Shown: positions 39,438-47,506 of the stretch, piece after piece
How positions within the stretch are numbered: the first letter of the stretch is position 1
Layout: each line of letters begins with the position of its first letter
The notes under the pieces: model-generated
The model's database searches: none
What the model was told of the DNA's origin: nothing
What the model saw: only the letters and a program-made list of their open reading frames with translations
Assembly: GCA_036374435.1 (NCBI GenBank)
Contig: DASUTU010000030.1
Coordinates: 1 to 64,000 of the forward strand
DNA length: 64,000 nucleotides
From: CALGFI01 sp036374435
GTDB lineage: Bacteria > Actinomycetota > UBA4738 > HRBIN12
Reading direction: 5' to 3'
Translations under genes and position numbers: made by a program

Positions 39438-41336
39438 GTGGCGAGCGTGAGCGTTCCGGCGCGGCGTCCAGGCCTCCTCGGCCGTCCGACGTCCACCACC
39501 GGGCTGTGGTCCTGGTTCACCACCGTGGACCACAAGAAGATCGGCATCCTCTACGGGGTCACCGCGTTCGCGTTCTTCCTCGTCGGCGGCGTCGAGGCCC
39601 TCCTGATCCGGGTACAGCTGGCCAGGCCGGACCAGAACGTCATCTCGGAGGCGGCGTTCAACGAGCTGTTCACGATGCACGGCGTGACGATGGTGTTCCT
39701 CGTCGTCATGCCGCTCTCGGCCGCCTTCTTCAACTACTTCATCCCCCTCATGATCGGGGCCCGGGACGTGGCGTTCCCGCGGCTGAACGCCTACAGCTAC
39801 TGGGCGTTCCTGTTCGCGGGCATCTTCATCTATTCGAGCTGGTTCCTGGGCGGCGCGCCGAACGGCGGCTGGTTCGGCTATCCGCCGAACTCGGTCCTCG
39901 ACCCCACGCGAGGGATGACGTTCTACTCGCTCGGCCTGCTGATCGCGGGGATCGCCTCGACCGTGTCCGCGGTGAACCTGGCCGTGACGGTGATCAACAT
40001 GCGGGCGCCCGGCATGACGCTGTTCCGGATGCCGGTGTTCGTGTGGATGGGGCTCGTGGTCCAGCTCCTGCTGGCCTTCTCGCTTCCGATCGTCACGATC
40101 GGGCTGGTCGAGCTGTTGTTCGACCGTCGGTTCGGGACCCACTTCTTCGACGCCGCGGCGGGGGGGAGCCCCGTCCTGTGGCAGCACCTGTTCTGGTTGT
40201 TCGCGCACCCAGAGGTCTACATCCTGGTCCTGCCCGCCATGGGCATCGTGTCCGAGATCCTGCCGGTGTTCTCGCGCAAACCGCTGTTCGGCTACCAGTT
40301 CGTGGTCTTCAGCGGCATCGCCATCGGCTTCATCGGGTTCGGCGTGTGGGCCCACCACATGTTCGCGGTGGGCCTGGGCCCGATCGCCAACACGGCGTTC
40401 GGCATCTCGACGATGATCATCGCCGTGCCGACCGGCGTGAAGATCTTCAACTGGCTCGGCACGATGTGGCGCGGCGACATCCGCTTCACCACGCCGATGC
40501 TGTTCGCCATCGGGTTCATCGGCATGTTCGTGATCGGTGGGCTCTCGGGCGTCTCGCACGCCGTCGTGCCCGCGGACTACCAGCAGACCGACACGTACTA
40601 CATCGTGGCGCACTTCCACTACGTGCTCTTCGGCGGCGCGATCTTCGGGCTCTTCGGCGGGATCTACTACTGGTGGCCGAAGGTGTTCGGCCGGATGTTG
40701 TCCGAGCGGGCCGGCAAGTGGAACTTCTGGATCATGCTCGTCGGGTTCAACATGACGTTCGGGCCGATGCACGTGCTGGGGCTCCAGGGCATGCCGCGGC
40801 GGATCCAGAGCTACCCGGAGTCGCTCGGCCTGACGTTCTGGAACACGGTGTCGACGGTGGGCGCCTTCCTGATCGCCGTGAGCGTGCTGGTGTTCCTCGT
40901 CACCGCCGTGGCGAGCTTCCGCAGGCCCAAGGAGATGGAGGCCGATCCGTGGGACGCCAGGACGCTCGAGTGGTTCACGTCCTCGCCGCCGCCGGAGCAC
41001 AACTTCGACGAGATCCCCACGGTGCATTCCCTGGATGAGCTCTGGCACCGCAAGTACGCCGAGACCCACGGCGGCAGGGTGGTCCCCGTTCCGGCCGGCG
41101 GCTCGGGCCGGCCGGCGTCGGGTCACGGCCGGAGCGAAGGGGACGGCGGGCACGGGTCGGAGCACGGCGGGCACGGGATCCACCTCCCGGGGCCGTCGTA
41201 TTACCCGCTGATCGCGTCGCTCGGGCTCCCCATCGTCGGGTACGGGTTGATCTTCGGGTGGTGGATGGTCGGGGTCGGCCTGCTGGTCACGCTGGCCGGC
41301 TTCTACGGCTGGATCCTGGAGCCCTCGGCGGAGTGA
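39438..41336 (+). CDS. ctaD: Cytochrome c oxidase subunit I
   Basis: Catalytic subunit with heme a, heme a3 and CuB, 632 residues. Conserved blocks are MHGVTMVFLVVMP (heme a ligand region), HPEVYILVLPAMG (CuB His and the cross-linked Tyr), WAHHMF (two CuB His) and HFHYVLFGG (heme a3 and a ligands). Thirteen or more helices are seen. After the main domain a linker rich in His and Gly (41110-41190 in the gene) leads to two extra C-terminal helices (YYPLIASLGLPIV and GLLVTLAGFYGWIL), an extension also known in some actinobacterial enzymes. GTG start with a GGAGGGG site. Confidence 0.96.
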   Translation: MASVSVPARRPGLLGRPTSTTGLWSWFTTVDHKKIGILYGVTAFAFFLVGGVEALLIRVQLARPDQNVISEAAFNELFTMHGVTMVFLVVMPLSAAFFNYFIPLMIGARDVAFPRLNAYSYWAFLFAGIFIYSSWFLGGAPNGGWFGYPPNSVLDPTRGMTFYSLGLLIAGIASTVSAVNLAVTVINMRAPGMTLFRMPVFVWMGLVVQLLLAFSLPIVTIGLVELLFDRRFGTHFFDAAAGGSPVLWQHLFWLFAHPEVYILVLPAMGIVSEILPVFSRKPLFGYQFVVFSGIAIGFIGFGVWAHHMFAVGLGPIANTAFGISTMIIAVPTGVKIFNWLGTMWRGDIRFTTPMLFAIGFIGMFVIGGLSGVSHAVVPADYQQTDTYYIVAHFHYVLFGGAIFGLFGGIYYWWPKVFGRMLSERAGKWNFWIMLVGFNMTFGPMHVLGLQGMPRRIQSYPESLGLTFWNTVSTVGAFLIAVSVLVFLVTAVASFRRPKEMEADPWDARTLEWFTSSPPPEHNFDEIPTVHSLDELWHRKYAETHGGRVVPVPAGGSGRPASGHGRSEGDGGHGSEHGGHGIHLPGPSYYPLIASLGLPIVGYGLIFGWWMVGVGLLVTLAGFYGWILEPSAE

Positions 41337-41343
41337 GGACCTG

Positions 41344-41973
41344 ATGGCCACTGTCGAACACGCGGACGAACGCCCACTCGTCGTCGAGGAGCACGCCACC
41401 AGCACGGGGTTGCCGAACACGAAGCTCGCGATGTGGCTGTTCCTGGCTTCGGACTGCCTGTTGTTCGGCGCCCTGATCTCGACGTACGTGCTCTATCGGG
41501 GCGCCAGCACCACCGGGCCGTTCCCGAACGACGTCTTCGACATCCCCTACACGTCCGTGTCGTCATTCGTGCTGCTGGCCAGCTCGCTCACGATGGTGCT
41601 CGCCCTGGCGGCGATCCAGCGCGGTGACGTGGCCCGCTCGCGCGTGTGGCTGCTGGCGACCGCGCTGCTCGGGTCGACCTTCGTCGGGGGGCAGGTCTAC
41701 GAGTTCACCGCGTTCCACGACGAGGGCCTCACGCTGAGCGCCAACGTGTTCGGGTCGTCGTTCTACGTCCTGACCGGCTTCCACGGGACGCACGTCACGG
41801 TCGGCGTCCTGATGTTGCTGACGTTGGTGTTCCTCTCTCTGGCCGGGCGCCTCGGCCCCGAACGCGCGGAGACGGTCGAGATGGTCGGCCTGTATTGGCA
41901 CTTCGTCGACATCGTTTGGATCGTCATCTTCACGGTCGTCTACCTGATCCCGACCGGGAACGGGAGTCCCTGA
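41344..41973 (+). CDS. ctaE: Cytochrome c oxidase subunit III
   Basis: Five-helix subunit of 209 residues that supports proton uptake and stability of subunit I. It shows the family opening TKLAMWLFLASDCLLFGALISTYV (split in the sequence as NTKLAMWLFLAS), FTAFHDEGLTLSANVFGSSFYVLTGFHGTHV and the end YWHFVDIVWIVIFTVVYLIP. The conserved GFHGTHV and YWHFVD histidines are present. It lies seven bases after subunit I and its stop overlaps the start of the next gene in an ATGA-type junction (TGATG). Confidence 0.94.
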   Translation: MATVEHADERPLVVEEHATSTGLPNTKLAMWLFLASDCLLFGALISTYVLYRGASTTGPFPNDVFDIPYTSVSSFVLLASSLTMVLALAAIQRGDVARSRVWLLATALLGSTFVGGQVYEFTAFHDEGLTLSANVFGSSFYVLTGFHGTHVTVGVLMLLTLVFLSLAGRLGPERAETVEMVGLYWHFVDIVWIVIFTVVYLIPTGNGSP

Positions 41974-42314
41974 TGGCCACCGAGCCCGTCGAACGCTCCG
42001 AGCGGATCGCGGCCAGACAACGCACTCACGCGCGCCACCCGAGCACGAGGGAATACGTGCGGATCGCGATCGTCCTGGCCGTGGTCACGGCGGCCGAGGT
42101 GGCCATCTACTACATCGACTGGATCCACGAGAACGGACTCCTGATCCCCCTGCTGTTCCTGTTCTCGTTGATCAAGTTCTCGCTCGTCGTGATGTGGTTC
42201 ATGCACCTGAAGTTCGACAGCCGGACGTACTCGCGCTTCTTCCTCATGGGCCTGGCGGGCGCGATCACCCTGTACCTCATCGTGTTGTTGCTGTTTCGGA
42301 CGTTTGCGAACTGA
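41973..42314 (+). CDS. Cytochrome c oxidase subunit IV (prokaryotic, CyoD/COX4-like)
   Basis: Small subunit of 113 residues with three transmembrane helices (about 30-48, 56-76 and 85-108). A charged N-terminus (MATEPVERSERIAARQR) is followed by VRIAIVLAVVTAAEVAIYYI and KFSLVVMWFMHLKFD, the signature of the bacterial subunit IV family. It stabilises the CuB region in related oxidases. It overlaps the subunit III stop by one base and ends three bases before ctaG, so the complex genes are one operon. Confidence 0.88.
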   Translation: MATEPVERSERIAARQRTHARHPSTREYVRIAIVLAVVTAAEVAIYYIDWIHENGLLIPLLFLFSLIKFSLVVMWFMHLKFDSRTYSRFFLMGLAGAITLYLIVLLLFRTFAN

Positions 42315-42316
42315 CC

Positions 42317-43144
42317 ATGCCCGGCTGGCATCCCCACGCCGACGTCTGGCTCCTCCTCGGAGGCCTCTGGGTGGGGTATCTGGTCGCCTGGCGGCGACGC
42401 GCGGCCGACGTCCCTCCCGCCCGAGAGCAACGGCGCCGCCGCACCGCGCTGTTCACCGTCGGGATGGCGCTCCTGCTGTTGGCGTCCGACTGGCCGGTGC
42501 ACGACCTGGCCGAGGAGCGCCTGTATTCGGCGCACATGGTTCAGCACCTCGTCTACACGCTCGTGGCGGCGCCGTTGCTTCTCGCGGGGGTGCCCGCGTG
42601 GATGTGGCGAGCGCTGCTGCGCCCGTCGCCCGTGTGGGCGGTGTTCGGGTTCCTGACGCGCCCGATCGTCGCGCTCGCCGTGTTCAACGGGCTGCTCCTG
42701 CTCACGCACTGGCCGGAGGTCGTGAACGCCTCCGTGAGGTCGGAGTGGACCCACTTCGGCCTGCACGTCCTGATCGTCGGATCGGCCGTGGTGATGTGGT
42801 GGCCCGTGCTCTCCCCGCTGCCCGAACGCCCGCCATTGTCCCCCCCGCTCCAGATGGTCTACCTGTTCCTGCAGTCGCTGGCGCCGACCATCCCCGCGTC
42901 GTTCCTCACCTTCGGGACCTCGCCGCTCTACGCGGCCTACGAGTCCTTCCCCAGGACGTGGGGGCTCAGCGCGCTGGACGACCAGCTCATCGCCGGCCTG
43001 GTGATGAAGATCGCCGGCGGGCTGATCCTGTGGGCGTTCATCGCGGTGATCTTCTTCAACTGGCACGCCCGGGAGCGAACGGGGTGGGACGCCCTGGGTC
43101 TGCGGCAGGTGGAGCGCGACGTCCGGGCGAGGATGGCCCGGTGA
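42317..43144 (+). CDS. ctaG: Cytochrome c oxidase assembly factor CtaG (caa3 type)
   Basis: Polytopic membrane protein of 275 residues needed for copper insertion into subunit I in Bacillus-type oxidases. It has about seven helices and the family features SAHMVQHLVYTLVAAPLLLAG with paired His, THWPEVVNA and FNWHARE. His residues on the outer side (MVQHL, HFGLH) may bind copper. It is the gene after subunit IV (three bases apart) and overlaps the tandem cupredoxin gene by four bases, which fits a joint role in copper delivery. Distinct from the Cox11-type CtaG of proteobacteria. Confidence 0.88.
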   Translation: MPGWHPHADVWLLLGGLWVGYLVAWRRRAADVPPAREQRRRRTALFTVGMALLLLASDWPVHDLAEERLYSAHMVQHLVYTLVAAPLLLAGVPAWMWRALLRPSPVWAVFGFLTRPIVALAVFNGLLLLTHWPEVVNASVRSEWTHFGLHVLIVGSAVVMWWPVLSPLPERPPLSPPLQMVYLFLQSLAPTIPASFLTFGTSPLYAAYESFPRTWGLSALDDQLIAGLVMKIAGGLILWAFIAVIFFNWHARERTGWDALGLRQVERDVRARMAR

Positions 43145-44085
43145 AACCGACGACCCGGGACCGGCTCGTGCTCCCGATCCTGCTGCCGGTCGGGATCCTC
43201 GTGGCCCTGGCGGCGGCGTTGTGGGGGTTCTCGCGCATCCTCCTCGGCATCCACGGGTCGCCGGCCACCGCCGTGGCGCTCGTCGTGGCCGCGGCGATCC
43301 TCGTGGTCTCGGCTCTTGCCGCCTCACGGCCCCAGGTGCGGGGGTCGACGATCGGCGCGGTGATCGGGGGGACCGCGGGGATCGCCATGCTTGCCGGCGG
43401 TATCGCGCTCGCGGTCGTGGCTGCCGACGAAGGCGAGCACCCGCCCGGACCGCAGGAGCCGGGGGGAGCGGTGCCGCTCGTAGCTCAGGACATCGCGTTC
43501 GACCCCACGATGCTGACGGTCCCCGCGGGGCAGCCGTTCACCATCGCCTTCGACAACCGGGACGCCGGCATCCAGCACAACATGGTGATCTTCGACAACC
43601 CGGACTTCTCGGGCCCGCCGCTGTTCGACGGGGAGATCGTGACCGGGCCGATCCAGGTCGACTACGACGTCGACCCGCTCGAAGCGGGCACCTACTACTT
43701 CTACTGCGTGGTGCACCCGAACATGACCGGCCAGATCGAGGCGGTCGAGGAGCCGGGCGGCGGCGAGGGCCCCGAACCCGGAGGGCCTGGAGCGGGCGAA
43801 GGGCCGGTCGTGGCCGCCATGAACCTGGCGTTCGACACCGACACGATCGAGCTTCCCGCGGACGCCCCGACCATGATCACGTTCGACAACCAGGAGGCGG
43901 TCCCGCACAACATCGCGATCTATTCCGACGACAGCCTCCGGGAGCTGCTGTTCCAGGGCGACATCGTCACCGGCCCCACGACGATCGAATACGAGATCCC
44001 GCCGCTGCCGGCCGGCGAGTACTACTTTCAATGCGACGTGCACCCGAACATGAACGGCCGGGTGGTCGTCGGGGGTGGTGGCTGA
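43141..44085 (+). CDS. Membrane protein with two tandem cupredoxin domains
   Basis: The 314-residue protein begins with three hydrophobic helices (about 10-35, 43-60 and 70-95) and continues with two outside cupredoxin domains (about 110-205 and 220-312). Each shows the type 1 copper ligand pattern: HNMVIFDN with YCVVHPNM in the first, HNIAIYSDDS with QCDVHPNM in the second, i.e. His, Cys, His and Met. A Gly/Pro/Glu-rich linker joins them. It overlaps ctaG by four bases. Possible roles are an electron donor to the CuA/caa3 oxidase, or a copper carrier for its assembly. The repeats look like a gene duplication. Confidence 0.85.
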   Translation: MKPTTRDRLVLPILLPVGILVALAAALWGFSRILLGIHGSPATAVALVVAAAILVVSALAASRPQVRGSTIGAVIGGTAGIAMLAGGIALAVVAADEGEHPPGPQEPGGAVPLVAQDIAFDPTMLTVPAGQPFTIAFDNRDAGIQHNMVIFDNPDFSGPPLFDGEIVTGPIQVDYDVDPLEAGTYYFYCVVHPNMTGQIEAVEEPGGGEGPEPGGPGAGEGPVVAAMNLAFDTDTIELPADAPTMITFDNQEAVPHNIAIYSDDSLRELLFQGDIVTGPTTIEYEIPPLPAGEYYFQCDVHPNMNGRVVVGGGG

Positions 44086-44096
44086 CGGCTCGGTCG

Positions 44097-45926
44097 CTAG
44101 GCGAGCCCGCCCGTCGGCACGATCGCGTCGACGGCCACCGAGGCGAACAGCAGCCCGAGATAGGCGATCGAGAACCGGAACAGGTGGACCGGCTCGGCCG
44201 GGGACGCCTCGCGCCACAGCCGGAGGGCGCGCCACACGAACCAGCCCCCCAGGACGAGCGCCGTGGCCGCGTAGACCGGGCCCATGTGCCCGACCGGGAT
44301 CAAGACCAGCGAGGCCGCGAACAGGACCAGCGAGTAGAGCAGGATTTGGCGGCGGGTCTCCTCGGGGCCGCGGACCACCGGGAGCATCGGGACCCCCGCG
44401 GCCGCGTAGTCGCCCTGGTAGCGCATGGCCAGCGCCCAGAAATGCGGCGGGGTCCACACGAACACGATCGCGAACAGCACCCAAGCCGGCGGCCCCACGG
44501 TGCCGGTGACGGCGGCCCACCCGACCAGTGCGGGGACCGCCCCAGCCGCGCCGCCGATGACGATGTTCTGCACGCTGGTTCGCTTCAGCCACAAGGTGTA
44601 CACGAAGACGTAGAAGGCGATCGCGGACAGCGCCAGCGAGGCCGCCAGCATGTTCACGGCGATCGCGAGGAAGAAGAACGAGACCGCGCCGAGCATGTAC
44701 CCGAAGGCGAGAGCGCGTTCGGGCGCGATGCGGTGCGCCGGCAGGGGGCGCCGCCTCGTCCGGCGCATCACCTCGTCGATGTCCCGGTCGAGGTAGCAGT
44801 TGATGGCGTTCGCGGAGCCGGCAGCCATGGCCCCGCCGAGCAGCGTCGCGCCCACCAGCCACAGGGAGGGCATCCGACGCTCGGCCAGGACCATCGCCGG
44901 GACCGTCGTGATCAGCAGCAGCTCGATGATGCGCGGCTTGGTGAGCTGGACGTAGGCGGCGGTGGTCTCGCGGAGCGATCCGCGTCTGCCGTTCCCGCCG
45001 ACGCCGGCGCGATCCGCCCGCATTCGGCCTCGGGCGAGGGCCCGGCCGAGCGTGGCCACCACCATCAGGACCGCCCAGATCGCGCCGGAGAACGCCACGT
45101 GCGCCGTGACGGCGGCCGCGCTCAGCTCGGACCAGACGTTGGCCGCCCCGACGAGGATCTGCCCCGCGAACAGGACGAGCGCAATCGTCGTCAGGACCAC
45201 CAGAGCGGGCGAGCGCACCGGAGACGTGCGTGCCCGGATCGCGAGCCAGAGCACCAGCACGAGCGCGAGCGCCGCCAACACCCGGTGGACGAACATCAGC
45301 GTTGCCGCGCCTCCGAGGGTGGGCACCAGCCGACCGTCCATCAGCGGCCAGTCCCGAAACGCCAGTCCCGCCCCCTCGGCCCGGACGTACGCCCCCACCA
45401 CGAGGAGCGCCCCCACCGCGGCGGCGGTCCCCAGGGCGAGGCGAGCGAGGGCCGGATCCGCTCCTGCCGGCGGCTCGTCGCCACCTCGGTGCGGCTCGAA
45501 CCGGAAGGTGTTCGCGGCGACCACGGTCACCACGGCGACCAGGGCCATGGCGGTCGCGAAGTGCAGCGCCACCACGGTGGCCTCCAGGCCGCCCTCGACG
45601 ACCACGCCGCCCAGCCCGGCCTGGACGAGGACGACGCCCACGGCGGCGACGGCCGGGCCGACGATTGCGGGCTGGTGTCGCAGCCGGCGCCAGGCCATCA
45701 CGGCCTGCAACGCCACGAGCACCACCACGATGCTGGCGAGCAGGCGGTGCGCGTATTCGATGACCGCGTGGTACTCGAGCGGCGGGATCCATCGCCCGTA
45801 GCAGGTGGGCCAGCCCGGGCACCCCAGCCCCGACGCGGTCGCCCGGACGAGGCCCCCTACCGCCACCAGCAGCAACGTCGAAGCCGTCGTGGTGATCGCG
45901 AGCTTCTGGAAGCGGGTCATCGGCAT
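44097..45926 (-). CDS. Fused heme A synthase and protoheme IX farnesyltransferase (CtaA-CtaB)
   Basis: Makes heme A in two steps on one chain of 609 residues. Residues about 1-315 are CtaA (Cox15), with eight helices and His ligands in EYAHRLLAS, ALHFATA, VHRVLAAL and TAHVAFSG. An external cysteine pair appears in GCPGWPTC. Residues about 325-609 are CtaB, with the prenyl diphosphate motif NCYLDRDIDEVM and FVWTPPHFWALAM. A basic linker (RMRADRAGVGGNGRRG) joins them. The two steps are usually separate genes; a fusion is known in Thermus. The gene is convergent with the caa3 operon, which needs its product. Start 45926 or 45920. Confidence 0.93.
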   Translation of the reverse strand: MPMTRFQKLAITTTASTLLLVAVGGLVRATASGLGCPGWPTCYGRWIPPLEYHAVIEYAHRLLASIVVVLVALQAVMAWRRLRHQPAIVGPAVAAVGVVLVQAGLGGVVVEGGLEATVVALHFATAMALVAVVTVVAANTFRFEPHRGGDEPPAGADPALARLALGTAAAVGALLVVGAYVRAEGAGLAFRDWPLMDGRLVPTLGGAATLMFVHRVLAALALVLVLWLAIRARTSPVRSPALVVLTTIALVLFAGQILVGAANVWSELSAAAVTAHVAFSGAIWAVLMVVATLGRALARGRMRADRAGVGGNGRRGSLRETTAAYVQLTKPRIIELLLITTVPAMVLAERRMPSLWLVGATLLGGAMAAGSANAINCYLDRDIDEVMRRTRRRPLPAHRIAPERALAFGYMLGAVSFFFLAIAVNMLAASLALSAIAFYVFVYTLWLKRTSVQNIVIGGAAGAVPALVGWAAVTGTVGPPAWVLFAIVFVWTPPHFWALAMRYQGDYAAAGVPMLPVVRGPEETRRQILLYSLVLFAASLVLIPVGHMGPVYAATALVLGGWFVWRALRLWREASPAEPVHLFRFSIAYLGLLFASVAVDAIVPTGGLA

Positions 45927-46015
45927 CGGAGGTCGGCGCCCGTGAACGATAGCAGTCGTTCCCCCGCGGGCCGATCCCCACACCGGCCGGCGACCCGTCT
46001 TGCGATACTCCTCCG

Positions 46016-46909
46016 GTGAGCCGCGACGCGACGCCGAACGCCGCCCGACCGCCGGCGGACGCCCGTGACCGACTGGACGCCGAGCTGGAGCGTTTCCTGG
46101 GCGAGCGCCGGGCGGAGCTCGCGGCGCTCGATCCCGCGGCGGTCGCCCTCGTCGACGAGCTTCTGCGGCTGCTGGCGGCGGGCGGCAAACGGCTTCGACC
46201 GGCGTTGTGCCTGTGGGCCCATCGTGCGGCCGGTGGGGCGGAGGGCGGCGGTGCGGTTCGGGCGGCGGCGGCCCTCGAGCTCCTTCACACGTTCGCGCTG
46301 ATCCACGACGACGTCATGGATGCGTCGAGGACACGCCGCGGTGTGGCCTCCTCGTGGGCGTGGTTCGCGCAGTCCGCGCCTCCCGGGACGGATGCCGACA
46401 CCTACGGGAGGTCGGTGGCGATCTTGGTGGGCGACCTCGCCGCGGTGCTCGCCGAGCAGATGCTCCGCACGTGCGGGGCGTCCCCGGTGGCGCTCGGGCT
46501 CGCCATGGACCGGTTCGACCGGATGCGGACGGAGATGGCGGCGGGCCAGCTCCTCGACGTCCGCGGCGCCGGCGCGGATCGCGTACGCGTGGCGGCCCTG
46601 AAGACGAGCTCCTACACGGCAGAAGGCCCGGTGTTGATCGCCACGGCCTTGGCCGGGGCCGGCCCGGCGGTGGAGGGTCCGCTCCGCGTCTACGCCGGGC
46701 TGGTGGGAGAGGCCTTTCAGCTCCGGGACGACGTCCTGGACGGCGACGCGGAGCCGGGCGCCGCCGGCCGGGTGAACGAGCTCGTCGATCGCGCCGTGGG
46801 CACGTTGTCGGGCGCGCCGCTGGATCCGCATGGGGTCGCCGGGCTGACCGGGCTCGCCATGTTGCTGCGCCTCGAGCCGCCGGTCGTGCCCGCGGCGGCG
46901 GAGGCCTGA
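46016..46909 (+). CDS. Polyprenyl (probably geranylgeranyl) diphosphate synthase
   Basis: Condenses isopentenyl diphosphate with allylic diphosphates, 297 residues. First aspartate-rich motif is HDDVMD (near residues 100-105), the second is RDDVLD in FQLRDDVLDGD. The GGKRLRP substrate loop lies near 60-66. The first motif is short, without the DDxxxxD insert, and bulky residues just before it suggest a medium chain such as C15-C20. It is the first gene of a short group with a PPOX-like protein and, after a repeat, a geranylgeranyl reductase. A GATACT hexamer six bases before the GTG suggests leaderless expression. Confidence 0.87.
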   Translation: MSRDATPNAARPPADARDRLDAELERFLGERRAELAALDPAAVALVDELLRLLAAGGKRLRPALCLWAHRAAGGAEGGGAVRAAAALELLHTFALIHDDVMDASRTRRGVASSWAWFAQSAPPGTDADTYGRSVAILVGDLAAVLAEQMLRTCGASPVALGLAMDRFDRMRTEMAAGQLLDVRGAGADRVRVAALKTSSYTAEGPVLIATALAGAGPAVEGPLRVYAGLVGEAFQLRDDVLDGDAEPGAAGRVNELVDRAVGTLSGAPLDPHGVAGLTGLAMLLRLEPPVVPAAAEA

Positions 46910-47349
46910 TGCAGCTCCGGCGGGCCGACGTGGTGGCCGCCCGCCGGCTGTTCGGCGGGTTGCCGGTGGCGAGCGTCGCCACGATCGGCCAGGACGGGTT
47001 CCCCCACGTCGTGCCGCTGTGGTTCGTCTGGCCCGACGACGCGATCTACGTCTCGACCAGGCTGGAGAGCCGGACGTGGGGCAACGTCCGGGTGGATCCC
47101 CGGGTCGCGCTCACCGTCGACGTCGGCCGGGCCTGGGTCGAGATCGCCGGGATCGAGGTGCGAGGCCACGCCGAGCCCCTGCCGGCCGAACGCCCCGAGA
47201 TGCGAGGCGCCATCTCCGCGTGGCACGAGAAGTACCGGTCGTTGTTGTCGGGGAACGGGTTCCCCCGGTTCGCCGAGGAGGTCCGAGGCCTGGGGTTCCT
47301 TCGCGTCGTCCCGGAGCGGATCGCCGCTTGGGACCACGCCCGGCACTGA
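46909..47349 (+). CDS. PPOX-class (split-barrel flavin or F420) oxidoreductase-like protein
   Basis: Small flavin- or F420-binding split barrel of 146 residues. It has the typical strand pattern of the pyridoxamine oxidase-like superfamily: VASVATIGQDGFPHVVPLWFVW, YVSTRLESRTWGNVR and VALTVDVGR. Length and motif order fit the actinobacterial F420-dependent PPOX group, but flavin use is also possible. It overlaps the prenyl synthase stop (ATG within TGATG), so they are translated together. The last codons (AWDHARH) are copied in a 34-base tandem duplication that follows the stop. Confidence 0.8.
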   Translation: MQLRRADVVAARRLFGGLPVASVATIGQDGFPHVVPLWFVWPDDAIYVSTRLESRTWGNVRVDPRVALTVDVGRAWVEIAGIEVRGHAEPLPAERPEMRGAISAWHEKYRSLLSGNGFPRFAEEVRGLGFLRVVPERIAAWDHARH

Positions 47350-47393
47350 CCGTCTCGAGGCTTGGGACCACGCCCGGCACTGACCGGCTCGAG
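47326..47393 (+). repeat. 34-base tandem duplication at the end of the PPOX gene
   Basis: The unit at 47326-47359 is repeated at 47360-47393 with one mismatch (T to G). The first copy holds the last codons and stop of the PPOX-like gene; the second lies after the stop. It looks like a recent local duplication. Confidence 0.85.
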
Positions 47394-47406
47394 GCGGCGA
47401 GCCGCC
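47393..47406 (+). terminator. Short GC hairpin before the nuo promoter
   Basis: GGCGG, CGAG, CCGCC forms a five-base-pair stem with a tetraloop. It lies between the PPOX-like gene and the Rex-controlled promoter and may end upstream transcription; no T-run follows. Confidence 0.3.
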
Positions 47407-47453
47407 GCCCACCCCCCCGGCGGTTGAACCTCTCGAGCGGGGCGGCATAGGGT

Positions 47454-47504
47454 TTGTGAGGAACTTCACAAGTCGTTTAGCATTGCTTGTGAAGGAATTC
47501 ACAA
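47454..47504 (+). promoter_or_regulatory. Double Rex operator flanking the reductase/nuo promoter
   Basis: Box 1 (47454-47471) is TTGTGAG, GAAC, TTCACAA with one mismatch to the Rex consensus. Box 2 (47487-47504) is TTGTGAA, GGAA, TTCACAA, a perfect match. Between them TAGCAT (47478-47483) is a -10, with TTGTGA of box 1 at -35 spacing (18 bases). Box 2 covers the likely transcription start and the ribosome site GAAGGA (47491-47496). Confidence 0.75.
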
Positions 47505-47506
47505 GC

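Noticed and set aside
39288..41420. Long open frame on the minus strand opposite the oxidase subunit I gene, about 710 codons
   Set aside because: It is a by-product of high GC and codon bias; the product is low-complexity His/Arg/Glu-rich and the plus strand clearly encodes subunit I.
43324..46188. Very long minus-strand frame, about 950 codons, across the cupredoxin and CtaA-CtaB genes
   Set aside because: It is out of frame with the real CtaA-CtaB gene and gives no recognisable domain.
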